Of a DNA stretch of 64,000 nt, positions 52,103 through 63,034 are shown in pieces. Below the pieces are notes generated by a model. It was given only the letters and a program-made list of their open reading frames with translations, ran no database searches and was not told the origin of the DNA. Within the stretch, counting starts at the first letter, position 1. Each line of letters opens with the position of its first letter. The position numbers were made by a program, and so were the translations under genes. The DNA comes from Diplonema papillatum (lineage: Eukaryota > Euglenozoa > Diplonemea > Diplonemida > Diplonemidae): contig JAPJBO010001110.1 of the NCBI GenBank assembly GCA_030068145.1, forward strand, positions 1 through 64,000, written 5' to 3'.

Positions 52103-55100
52103 AACGGAAAGAGGCCGCGAAAGGTCGCCCGGAGAGGCTGCCGTGCGTAGCACCTTGATTCCTACACCAGGGGTTTACATACCATAGTGAACTTGGTCAG
52201 CTGGCCAAGTTTCCAAACAGCAGCCGAAGAAAACTTGGCCAGCCCAAATCTCCAAAGAAGTTCGATAATCTCTCCCGGCGGTGCGATTGTTGGTTGGCGG
52301 ACCACTCCAGTGCATGGGGGTCGCGTCTCTTCAGGATATTCTTCCGGATAGGCGCACTCGAGGTCAACCTTCTCGTGCACGGCGGAAGCGAAATCGTGCC
52401 CCTCAGTATTTGGTACAAGCAGGCCGCGTCCTGGAGTCAGAAAAGTCGTTCATGGGCCTGTGGAAGTGTGGATGAGAGTGGCTGTTCATGACATACTTCC
52501 TAAGTAGCTGCGTACCACAGCGGAGGCGAAAGCTGCTCGTCAACACCCCCCCCTCTCCCTACGACAGGCGTGGAACTCGCTTTGGATTTCGAGGCCTACA
52601 CGTGATCCAAGCTGCCTGGGGAAACGTTTGCCGAAAAAGGGTTGCAGATAGGATATCTTGCACGAGCCGTGCCAGGGTGTTTGCTCTTTATGCTGCCTGG
52701 GTGCGGCAATGCCCCCGACGCCCCTTCACCGACCACGAAGGTTTCGGTTTCCCCAACGGGATCCGCATCACAAGGGTGTTCTGCTCAACGAATGCAGCTC
52801 GACGAATGCAGCCGAGTGCTCTTGTGAAAACGGTGCTGACCAACGCGTGACCAAGTTTCACGTGGAAACCTCCCGCATTGCGGATGTGAACGAATGGTGA
52901 CGCCACTCCCGCATTGGGTGCAAATCAGTGCTCGCGCTAATAATCAGCTGGCTGATTTTTGGAAGGTCTGCCGATCACGACAACATCTTGATCCACACCT
53001 TACCCGGTTTGTGCGTCAAGCTGATTCCGCTCCTTGGGCGGCATAGCCAAAGCTTACACTATGTGAAAATCGGCTGATTTTGAGCGAGTCTGTCGGTAAA
53101 AAAGGGCACAAAATTTAATCAGCCGGCAAGCCGGCTGATCGTGCGCACACTGGTGTAAAAGCAAAACAAAATAAGAAACAGCAACCCGACCGCACAAACA
53201 GTTCCCCATCCCGTGGGGGAGTCCGCCGTGTAGGCCCCACCCACTCAGGACCCCAAAAGGGGGGAGCGCTATGGGCCACCTAGGACGGCCCTAAAATGCT
53301 CCGAAAATCCAGAAAAAAGGAGAAAGCAGCCCGGGTCGTGAACTTCTGCGCTGTCCGCATAGAGTGGCGTCCTCCCTCCAGTGCATATTCCTCGCGAATC
53401 AGCGTTTCTAGCCACCAATTCCTGCAGAACAGGAGAACGAAAGCGTTCCAAATCGGCGAAGCCAGTAGAACCAGCCCTTCCACGCTTGGTAGAGAAAGAA
53501 CCCCCCCGAAGAAACCGTCATGAAAGGGCACGAGTAACGGCCGCAGGGAAAATATGCTCGCCGACATCGAAAAAAGGAAAATAATACAAGCCCTGAAACT
53601 GCGCTGCACTTCTTCTTCGTTCGCGTCCACTCACTAACCTCGACTTTCCCCGGGCTAGTTCCTGCTTGCCAGCACGAAGAGAGGGAATCGTCCCTTTTTT
53701 TTTTTTGCCTGCGTATACACAATAGGTTTGTCGGAGGCTTGCAACCAAATCTCTTATTACGCATTGATAGGGCTGGTTCGTTCGCACCCACTGGAAGCGT
53801 TTGGCTGTATTGCAAAAGATTTGTGGTGGTGGTAGAGTCTGCCCCCTGCGTGGTGACGTGCTTTCGCCTTTATCCGATACGCGCTCCTCTCCCTCGGTCC
53901 TGCAAACATAGCAGACCATCGGGGTGTGTCTGCGTGAGAAAGACGAACACCGAGAGCCGAAAATTACCCCAAGACTGCCCAGCGTCGTCGGGTGCTGCCT
54001 GGGTCACCAGCGCAACAAACTCCACCTTTGCCGGAGCAGTGTGGTCGTGAAATGAGTGGCACTCGAGTCTTGGCAACTTGGCAAACTGAAGAGCGGGACC
54101 CAGTAGAGCACAATCCCGGGCATCGACACTGTGTAAGGAATACACGGATCCTTGAAACTCGAAATAGTCTTGAAAAGGAGGGGCGGCTTGCTCTTCAGCC
54201 ATGCTTGCGCCACTTGCCACCTGGGCTGTCACCGAGCCTTACAAATGGCCAGTCGTCGTCGCAAGTCATAGGGCAAGCGCTCACTTAAATACAAGGTCAG
54301 AGGCGCAGCATAAGCGCATACACTCTTAGACAGCTTTTGGGCTGAGACATGGTAGCAGTTCGATGCAGTCCAAATAATACTTCGCAGCACACGCTATCCG
54401 CCTCGTTGTGCCCCTTTCACCCTCTCCCTCGTGCCTCCCTCCCCTCAGAGGTTCTAACAGGGTGCGCTGTGGGGTTTCGCGCTTTTCGTTTCCGTTAAAC
54501 ACAGCCAAATCCCCGCCGGCAGATCTTCTGTCTTTCGCCTCCGGGTATCCATCGCACTGACTTTCCGTTCCCGCCCTTTGCTTTGAGCGAACTCGGCCCT
54601 AACGTGTCATCATTGCCACTGTGCACCACGATAGCAGTACCAGCGTACGTACGCGGATGAAACCGATCAAACGTGTGACACTCTTCTGCCCTATCTGTTT
54701 CGCACGATAGTAACAAACAAAGGAATGTACTTGGTGTCGGTCACAAGCAGTCCCAGGCATGGCTAGCCATAACCCATAACGAAAGCGTGCACCAAATATA
54801 CAACCCGTAACCATATAGCCCGTTCCTGCTCCCTGCAAGAGAACCCATTCATCAACGGAATTTCAAGCGAACTTTAACACTAAAGCAGTGCTCGGGTTCC
54901 GCTGACGAGGTCCGCTTGAGTTGACCGTGGAGTTGGGGCGTTGCCTTGTCTGAAAAACGTGAAGCAACAAACGGATCTGGCGCTTCCTTCGTTTGTGCGC
55001 ACTTCCTTCAAACCTGTCTGAAAAACGTGAAGCAACAAACGGATCTGGCGCTTCCTGTTTTGTTCATCTGACGGGAGGGAGGATAATACGCCATCGATCT

Positions 55101-55955
55101 GTTTTTGTCGAGCTATAGTAGTAGTAGGTTGAACTTGATATGCAGCAAGAATCTGTGACAATACACTGCCGTGCGCGTTTGAGACGGTGCTGGATCTTGT
55201 CGAGGTGTACTAGTAGTAGTTTCAGCTTAGTGTGAGTTTGATCAAAGTAACATCAAGGCAGCCCTTACAAAGACCAGCCACAGTCAACGCCGCGTGGGTG
55301 CAGGCTTTTGATATTGATCATCATAGTAGTTTGAACTCGATATGCAGCAACAATCTGTCAGGTAAATAATAGCAACACCCGCAACGAACCAAAACACAAA
55401 AGGAAAACAAAACACGAAGTACCGGGGCCGCTCGAGAGACGGAAACCACGGAGCGGAAAAAAAAAAGAAAATACTCTAAGCAACCCAATACTTTGAGCAC
55501 CAATCAAAAAAAAAGAACGCCGTCACAGGCAACCGACTGAGTGACAATCGCTGGGAAAAAGCAAATAAATTTTGAAGAAAAGGGTAATAGCGCGCCTTGG
55601 TGAACCTGCCAGAAGAAAATCAACCACCTCCGGGCGGGCTAGTCTGACTCTCGCCGTCAGAAAAAAGAGCAGCAAAACAGAAGAAGGAAGGCAAAAAAAA
55701 GAAGCCGCAGACAGCACTCGCTCGGGGGGAAAAAGACACAAATCCCGCTAGTCGCATACTCGTCGGGAGCGCACCGAAGGAAAAAAAGAAACAAGAAGAG
55801 GAAAAAAAAAAAAAAAAAAGCACCAGGTCGAAAGACAACGGACTGACGGTCATAGTCGGAAACACGGAAAAGAAAGCAACGCCCCCTCACCCTCAGTGAC
55901 ACCGAGCCCTTTTTTCCATCTCTTTTTGGTATTTATTTTTTGCGCGAGAAAAAAA
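52103..55955. other. Intergenic; dispersed repeats, no gene recognised
   Basis: 53119-53141 is a perfect palindrome (ATCAGCCGGC-aa-GCCGGCTGAT) with related words from 52945. 54120-54180 shares CACGGATCCTT.AAACTCGAAA with the start of the C48 element's frame (8088). 54720-54890 matches 56912-57100. A 43-base phrase starting TGTCTGAAAAACGTGAAGCA occurs at 54947 and 55014. 55115-55560 matches 33130-33270. Homopolymer A runs precede the next gene. Confidence 0.55.
54720..54890 (+). repeat. Dispersed repeat shared with 56912-57100
   Basis: GTACTTGGTGTCGGTCACAA through ACAACCCGTAACCATATAGC to the acceptor-side motif TTTCAAGCGAACTTTAACAC. The second copy lies inside the first intron of the ubiquitin-like gene. 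Confidence 0.8.
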
Positions 55956-56698
55956 ATGCTCGTCAAAATAAAGGCACCAAACGGACCGCTGTCGCTCGAC
56001 GTGAGCCCCATGGATACCGTGGCAGAGGTGATGGAGAGGGTGGAAAGGGAGGACGGCGCTGTTAGCGGGGAGAGCGTGTCTCGCGGGGAGTGCGTGCTCG
56101 TAAAGGACAAGGCCGAGCTGCTGATGCACATGACCCTGGAGGAGTGCGGGGTTGCGAGGAACGACGTGCTGAAGGTGCAACAAGTCGTGCTCAAGGGGCT
56201 GAAGGCGCGCAGGCGGAAAAACCCGCCCCGCCTGCGCCACGGCAGCTTCGCTGAGTACAGTTCTGAAGAGCTCACGCCGAGTCACCAGCGCGTCGCCACC
56301 CCGCCGTACGTATCGGTGCTGTCGGACCGTCGGTCGTCCAAGTCCCTCTGCGCGAAGCTGCGCACCGAGCGCCTTCACCTCCTCGACGTCGCAACCAACA
56401 ACCTCCAAGCCACGCAGCAGCAGTCCCTGCAGCCGCCGCTATCGCCCACCATCTCAGCCTCGCCGACCCTCGTCACGTTCCCGTTGAAGGTCAAAACCAC
56501 GACCGGGAAAATGATCAAGGTCAACGTCTCCGCTTCCGACACGATGAACGCCGTGATGACAAAGGTTCGCAGGAAGTGGTCGCTGACGCCCGGGGAACAC
56601 TGCATTGCGGTATGCCCCGATTTGAAGCTGTGCTTTAAGAGAACCCGCATCGAGGGATCGAACCTCCGAACGAAACAAATTTCTCGGAGACTCGGGAG
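55956..56698 (+). CDS. Protein with two ubiquitin-like folds, exon 1
   Basis: 247 codons plus 2 nt. The first ubiquitin-like fold is at residues 1-85: MLVKIKAPNGPLSLDVSPMD and TVAEVMERVE mirror ubiquitin's first hairpin and helix, and LVKDKAELLMHMTLEECGVA plus the next strand mirror its second half. The middle is Arg/Ser-rich and probably disordered. The second fold starts at about residue 176 (FPLKVKTTTGKMIKVNVSAS DTMNAVMTKVRRKW) and appears cut at the exon end. No C-terminal diglycine is seen, so it is a ubiquitin-domain protein rather than a modifier. I end the exon at a phase 2 donor (GGGAG|GTAGAAACTCC); if there is no intron the frame stops two bases later at TAG. I do not recognise the family. 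Confidence 0.6.
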
Positions 56699-56911
56699 GT
56701 AGAAACTCCTGTTTATAGTGGATTCGATGGTCAAGGCTCTCACACGACAGGTTCTTGCATTGGTCTGCAACTGTGCACTGACTGCCCGGCGCGCACCTCC
56801 ATGCAGGTACCCGCAAAATACATAAAAACACGGATAACAGACCGGTACGGGCTACAAGGCAACCCCTGCTCAACTTGTAGAACGTGGGGGGCCCAAGACT
56901 ACACTCCACGA

Positions 56912-57105
56912 AGGAAAGTACTTGGTGTCGGTCACAAACAGTCCCGGACATGGCTAGCTATAACCCAAAACGAAGGCGTGCACTAAATATACAACCCGTA
57001 ACCATATAGCCCTTTCTTGCTCTAAGAGAACCCATTCATGAACGGTCACACGGAGACCCTAAACCCCCGGAATTTCAAGCGAACTTCAACTCTAAAATAC
57101 CCCGA
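56912..57105 (+). repeat. Second copy of the 54720-54890 repeat with acceptor-side motif
   Basis: Same order as the first copy, ending in CGGAATTTCAAGCGAACTTC and CTCTAAAATAC. Here the motif is not followed by an exon. Confidence 0.8.
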
Positions 57106-57224
57106 GAGTCCTGAAAAGGAAAGTCGGGAATTGGGACCGGCTGATAAAACGGCTGGAAAATGCGAAAGCAAGAAAAAAGCACCTGTACAGCAATCCCCTT
57201 TGTGAGTGTGCGTGTTTGCGTGTA

Positions 57225-57410
57225 GTGGGGGAGTACATTCGCAAGGCTGAAACTAAAGGAATTGACGGAATGACACCACCAGGCGTGGAGTATGCGGCTT
57301 AATTTGACTCAACACGGGGAATCTTACTAGGTCAGGACGATCTCAGGGATTGACATTGAAGTTTGTTATGTCCAGGCAACGACCATAGGAAACCTGCTAA
57401 ACGGCAACAG
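57225..57410 (+). pseudogene. Degenerate small-subunit rRNA fragment (nuclear 18S)
   Basis: GGAATTGACGGAATGACACC, then GGCTTAATTTGACTCAACAC GGGGAATCTTAC, then GGGATTGACA are the universally conserved decoding-region block of SSU rRNA (around E. coli position 900-960 and just after). From about 57360 a later block (GGCAACGACC..GGAAACCTGCTAA) follows directly, so roughly 150-250 nt in between are missing. It sits in a presumed intron among repeats and has no LSU or spacer, so it is a dispersed rDNA remnant. The GGAATGACACC wording resembles Euglenozoa. Confidence 0.85.
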
Positions 57411-57454
57411 AGTCATGCTACGATTCCTCCCACGAATTCAGCCCACGAACTCAA

Positions 57455-57770
57455 AAGAACAACAAATACACGACGTTGCTGCTTCGACTGCGAATGGAAG
57501 GGAGGAAATATAGAGGTAAGGGGCAAATACAATACAAACACAATCTGATTTGTTCTTCGCTTACACCCACCGTGTGTTGCTTTCTCACTCAGGACTTTGA
57601 CCTGTTGTGTTTGTGTGATTTGTCGTGTAGGGGTAGACCCGCATGACCTCACGTCCGTTCAACACGTGGTTCGGTAGTTACAGCACTTGGAATCCCTTCT
57701 GTTCTTTGTCGGGCAGCATTTCCTTTCAAGCTGGCGCTTATGTAAAAAACATGTTTGATGGTCTCTTGAC
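57455..57770 (-). repeat. Introner-like family A, inverted partial copy
   Basis: Reverse complement of 49440-49735, including AACCACGTGTTGAACGGACG and GACCTGTTGTGTTTGTGTGA. It lies in the presumed intron, in antisense orientation. Confidence 0.85.
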
Positions 57771-58849
57771 TCGAAAAGGAAAAACAAAGCGAAGTGTTTT
57801 ACGGTTCTCTTTGAAGTTTTTGCCTGAGGCCTTGTTGTTGTTGTTGCGCGGTACCAATAGGGACTGCCGGGGGCGTGTCTACCCGTAAGGTCACCCGGAG
57901 ACTCTACGACTCTGAATTCCCAAGTGGACTTTCCGTTCCCTGTAGAGACAGGGGAGGGGAGGGGAGGGGGAGAAGGTTGACGCGTGCACGTCGCCGACCC
58001 CCCCAGTTCGGGAAAAGGGGTCATGCCCAATATAGGAAAGGGGGTCCTCCCCTCCTGGAAGCCTTAGCGCTCCAGGAGGACGGAAGGATCCCTACCTCTC
58101 CTGTTGGTAGTATGATGGTCAAACACGCATGAAATGAAAATCAAAGACTGGCAGTTGTAAGAGACTGGTATTCATAAGGCAAGAACGCGGAGCAGCACTC
58201 CGCTCTAGTGACATAGCTAACTAATCTGGCATGACCTCGCCTCGATAATCTCAAATGGCGGTGTTTGGGAAGGAACCTGCGCGAAGCAAACATGGACCCA
58301 GCTATGCGTACATTCTCCAATCTGTGACAGCCTTCATCATGCACACAAGCAAAATCACGTAGTCAAAGTCGCTACGTGACCTTGGGACACTGTCTTTTCG
58401 CGAGAACATGTTCCAGCAGCCTTTCTCAGCTTCTGACAGCACAGAGCCGCGTTTCTGCACGAGAAAACAGCCAGGGAAGTCAACAGGAAAATATTAATAA
58501 AATATTATTTTTGACTGCTTCTCGAATATTTCTGCATTATTTTATATTACCGTAAACGGAAATAAGTTGGACCGGAAATATGTTGGACCGGAAATATGTT
58601 GGACCGGACAAAAGTTGGACCGCGCGACGACCAAAAGTGACAAGGATTTCCTGCAGACCCAACACCAGAACGAGGGGCAGCAGCCAGTCCTCGCTTGTAG
58701 TTGACTGACAGGTCCGTCGCGACACCTCCCGATGAAAGCAGCTTCCGTCGACTCCCGCCTCTTCCCCTTTGTTTTCTCCCACGTCATTCTATTCAAATGT
58801 TGACGACGCACCCACCTTTTCAGCGTACGAACCCCTTCCAAACCCGCAG

Positions 58850-58996
58850 AAAATTGACGAAAACGGCATCGTGCCTTTGCAAGAGACGGAGACAGCAAGC
58901 GTCAGTGGGCTCGCCCAGGGGTCAATCGTGTTGCTCACCGGGAGCACGTCCCAGTGCCCGATGTACGACGCCGCAGCTTCCGATAGCCTCATTGAC
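58850..58996 (+). CDS. Candidate further exon of the ubiquitin-like gene
   Basis: 49 codons, phase 0 at both ends (CCCGCAG acceptor, GTATGC donor). KIDENGIVPLQETETASVSG LAQGSIVLLTG could be the last strands of the second ubiquitin-like fold ('...TL..Gl..GS.v.L'). It does not match the phase 2 end of the 55956 exon, so an exon in between is missing, one boundary is wrong, or it belongs to another gene. An alternative acceptor is at 58823. The donor is followed by the family B introner-like sequence seen in DHHC intron 1. Confidence 0.4.
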
Positions 58997-58999
58997 GTA

Positions 59000-59110
59000 T
59001 GCCTTGATTCTTCACTATGACACCACTAAAGTCCAGAAATTCTATGGCAAAGAAAGAAACTCCAAAGTACCGTCACTAAAAGGCATGAAAAGACGCTGAA
59101 AGTATGTTGT
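59000..59110 (+). repeat. Introner-like family B, second copy
   Basis: GACACCACTAAAGTCCAGAA...CACTAAAAGGC aligns over about 90 bases with 39640-39725, at the same distance from a splice donor. Confidence 0.75.
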
Positions 59111-59252
59111 CGAAAACGAAAATCAAAAGAAAAAAACCCAAAACTACGCACTTCTTTCATTACCTTGCATCAAATAGGTGTCACGGCAAGTTTTGGCAGC
59201 CGCTGCTTAACAAAAGATATATATGGTACGATGCCAAAAGGGGGGGGGGGTT

Positions 59253-60448
59253 TGGGCAGATGTTTTATGGCATAGTAAGATACTGGGCATGTGGGGTATG
59301 GGACCCATATCCCCCCAGAAACCATTTTTTCGGGCCGGTTTTGGGGCCAAATGCCCTCGGAGAGCCTTTTTCTGAGCGCAAAACTCTGTTTCTGTGGGTT
59401 TCGAGGCCCCGCACGGTGCACTCCAGCATCGTGTGGGGGTGTTAACTGTGCGGCCAAAGTGTCGGGCGTGGGCACACCTGCTAGATCCAGTGTGCCACAC
59501 CCGCAAATCCAGCGTGAAATCCACTGACACCCAAAAATCCAGTGCGGAATCCAGTGTGACACCCGCAAATCCAGTGTGAAACCCACTGTACACCAGCTAA
59601 AACAGTTCCCCAAGTTGGATCGAGTCACCTGTCGTCCAACGCAAATCAATCATCAAGGAGGCGAGGCCCCTGGTTGTTAAAAAAGCTGACCCCAGGTTCT
59701 TCTGGCAGTATTGGCAACTTTTATTGGCAGAAATCGGCTTGTCGGATCGAAAGAAGTGAGTTTGCTGCTGGTAACCTCACGAAGGCGATGGTTAATCGTG
59801 TTCCCTTCTGCAGGTGTCGCACACGTCCGGCCAGGTGTTCGAACCGGGCACCACGTAGCTGGCGGTACGTGGTGTACGACACCTTTGCCGTTAGTTGGCC
59901 TTCTTCGTCCACCAGCCTGTGCTAGAAGGATTTGTGCGACGAACGTCTTGTGCACGACAGCTTTTCCGTGACCCACGACGTCGGTGGTTGCCTCCACGAG
60001 ATCGTCGAATGCCTGCTGCCTCATGGGTCACCTTTGTCGGTCGCCCTCTGTACAGAGACCCCGGGCGCAATCGGGTCAACTCCTGCAGCTTTCATCAGAA
60101 AGGCTCTCGTCGCTCTAAAGTGTCTCCGCATGGAGCCCTGTGACCTATCGTACTTCGTGTGCGTCTTGCCTTGCAAATTTTTGAGCCAATTCTTCGAACG
60201 AAACGCATTTACGAGTCACGCATTCTGAGAACAGAGTTAAGTTCCTGTTCTGGGTGGGTGCTGCCGCATTGTACAGTCGTAACCCTACCTGGGGCCTCAA
60301 AGTCCACAACAACTGAGTTTTGCGCTCAGAAAAAGGTTCTCCGAGGGCATTGGACCCCAAAATCGGCCCGAAAACATGGTTTCTGGGGGGGTATGGGTCC
60401 TATACCCCACATGCCCAGTATCTGACTATACCAGAAAACATCTGCCCA
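59253..60448. mobile_element. Inverted-repeat element, 1.2 kb, ~160-bp termini
   Basis: 59253-59410 and 60285-60448 are diverged reverse complements (TGGGCAGATGTTTTATGG... on the left, ending CTGCCCA on the right). Between them lies a 26-base tandem phrase (CCGCAAATCCAGTGTGAAA) near 59500-59580 and no recognised gene. Its right end coincides with the left end of the next element. Confidence 0.7.
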
Positions 60449-62477
60449 CACGACGCACTTGTCATGCACAATCACTTGTTATATAACAAGTGACCTAACA
60501 AGTGAAAATGTATAACAAGTGCCACTTGTTATATAACAAGTGATCACTTGTTATATAACAAGTGATTGCTTGTTATAACAAGTGTTTGGTTGCAATTTCA
60601 TAAGGAACCTGGGGTTTGCACCTACCTACGAGAGAAAATCAGTGATCTGCAAAGACACAAGGCTCCACCTGGTCCAGACAAAAGTATCGGGGAGTTTCGG
60701 GGAAATTCGGGGAGCTTCGGGGTATTTCCTTTGTGACGACCACTTTCCCTGCAGCCGGCCATGGCGGGGAGGGGGCTACGCTATTATGGCCCTACCTTGC
60801 GCAGAGCGGTCCCGTGTTCGGTTATGCCCCGAAGACGAAGATAGAGGCTGAGAAGGAAGGACAGACTGGGAGGTACAGGCTGGTGGGACGCCTTCGAAGA
60901 CGGCACCTCCGGCAAGAAAGGGCAGAAGAGGGCAAATTTAGTGGGCGGCGGAGACCCAGTGCATGGAGGTGGCGTGCCCAGGCCACCACCAAGGACGAGA
61001 GAGTGCGCACGAGACATCACAGTTTGAATACCAAGCACTTGCCCCCCAGCGTTGTACTTCTGGACACCGAAGGGGAAGCTCGTCTTTGGATCTGCTTGAA
61101 CCGAGCACGGCGATCGTCAGAGAGGCCGGGCACGGTGTCCAGTGAAAACGGCTCGAATTGCCTCGGCGAATTGCTCTTCCGGCTCTCCCCAAGAAGAAGA
61201 CCCCTCCGCTTTCACGGACTGCTCCCAGTCGCAAACAGGGTTTCTGGATGGAACTCCCGCACTGCGTTGCTCAGTTCCGCCTGCTCTCGGCTACGCAGTT
61301 TTTCAGCCCATCCCTCGAATTTGTGTGGTGCTGGCCTGCTGCAGCTGCTCACGATGGCCACCATTCTTCGGCTTTTCTCTGTGCCGCTTTGCTGGCTGAC
61401 ATCCGGACTCGTGCAGTACTCTGACTGCACGCAGTCAATTTTAGGTGCAGTTCTGGTGTAATCTTGCGGAATTTGGTTACCCCTGGTGTGCATGCTACCG
61501 TTACACTACCGTTACGCTACCGTTACGCACCCCGGACCAGCTTGTTTGAGAAGGCATAGGATGGTTTTCAACACTATTCTGAGTCCAGTGTCCCAGTCTT
61601 GTGATCCGAGGGTGTGTTCTGGGGTCGTAACCACCCTGGATGTTGTTCTCTGTGTGCTCCAACAAGTCGACAAGGGAAATATTCTTGCTAGAACATGGCA
61701 GCTTTCTTGGGTGCACCACCCTGAGTGTACGGACCTTGGACTTTCCTGGAGCATCTGGGTGGGATATTATGGTCCCCTGAGTGCTTTTCTGCCCGCCAGA
61801 TGTTGTGTGCTGCCAGTAGGGGTAATTTTCTGGCAGTCTCGGGCTTCAGGAAGGCGTACCGGTAACAGTCAATCTCGCTCCCCGAAATAGGCAAAGCCCC
61901 CTGATTTTGTTAACGTTCGTTAACAGGCCGAAAACCCTCCTTTTTTGGCTTTGGTGCATCAAATACGCAGTTGTGCAGCTTTTTGGCCGTAAATTCGGTG
62001 TCATGCCACAGTGGAGGTGATGTGTAAAACCTGGAGTCCGGTCACCGCCTTCGGCGAAAATGTTAAAAAACACGAAATCACGCTCGTTTGGCCGTGGTGG
62101 TACCCCGGCCCGGGGTTTTTCACACGACAAGAAACTTCGACCCACAGAAGAACCCCGAATGAGCGGTTCGGGTGTGCAAATGCCAAGCGTGCTTACAGCA
62201 ACCGTTTGTTTGCCAAAGCCTAGTGTCTTGCAGATCACGTGACTTTCTCTCGTAGGTAGGTACAAACCCCAGGTTCCTCATGAAATTGCAACCAAACACT
62301 TGTTATAACAAGCAATCACTTGTTATATAACAAGCAATCACTTGTTATATAACAAGCAATCACTTGTTATATAACAAGTGGCACTTGTTATATAACAAGT
62401 GACCACTTGTTACATCACTTGTTAGAAATATAACTAGTGATGTCCCAAAAAAAACAGCTAACAAGTGCGTCGTGTGA
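60447..62477. mobile_element. Inverted-repeat element, 2.0 kb, ~215-bp termini with palindrome arrays
   Basis: The outermost CACACGACGCACTTGT and its exact complement lie at 60447 and 62461. Each terminus continues with several copies of the perfect palindrome CACTTGTTATATAACAAGTG, then a conserved ~85-base stretch (GGTTGCAATTTCAT.AGGAAC...CTACCTACGAGAGAAA). The interior has short broken frames on both strands and no recognisable transposase. Confidence 0.8.
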
Positions 62478-63030
62478 TGGATGGATGGATGGTTCTTAAC
62501 AAGATGCCTGGGGGGGTCCAAGGCCCCGCGCAGCGGGGAAAAATTTTTTGGGGTGTTTTTTGTCCCCCCCCGTGTTTAAGATCGTCCCCCCCCGTGTATA
62601 AGATCGGTTTTTTTGGGGGGCGATCTTAAACACGGAAAAACGCGATCTTAAACACGGGGGGGGGGGGTAGGTATAACGTTATATAACATTATGACCGTTA
62701 TAACGTTATATAACGTTATCAACCGGCCATCTATGTCTGCCCTTATAAACGTTTGCGTTTTTACATTTTTTGGAAACGCGTCAACGTACTACACGGTGGA
62801 GTCCACCACCCGCGATTAGGGTGCCGAATGGCCTGCTCCACCACGGAATGTTGCCTGACACGGCGGTTGCCAGCTTCTGAAGCCTTGGTCTCTCGCTCCT
62901 AAAATGCTGCCACCACATGGCGACAGCGTCCCGTAGTGCAGAAGCTGCACTGAATCAATCCCACAGTCTCAGGAAAATCTGCGCAAGAATTCCACAAAAT
63001 GCGCTTATCGTGCGACGTCTTCGGAGTGTG
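62478..63030. other. Palindrome-rich spacer
   Basis: A short GGAT run (62477-62490). Inverted and direct copies of GATCTTAAACACGG with G/C runs occur at 62560-62660, and nested ATAACGTTATATAACGTTAT-type palindromes at 62670-62720. No gene recognised. Confidence 0.6.
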
Positions 63031-63034
63031 AAGA

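Larger units (their letters stand above)
56699..58849 (+). other. Presumed intronic region of the ubiquitin-like gene
   Basis: Contains, in order, a copy of the 54720 repeat, an rRNA fragment, an inverted family A repeat and a G-rich tract (GGGGAGGGGAGGGGAGGG near 57950). A triple GTTGGACCGGAAATAT run lies near 58570-58620. The phases of the flanking coding pieces do not match, so a further exon may be hidden here. Confidence 0.5.

Noticed and set aside
53870..54232. 120-codon minus-strand frame
   Set aside because: Looks moderately protein-like but has no motif, no splice context, and overlaps a dispersed repeat piece; not enough support.
60733..61461. 242-codon open frame inside the 2.0-kb inverted-repeat element
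   Set aside because: No recognisable domain, composition like random translation, and overlapping frames of similar quality on the other strand.
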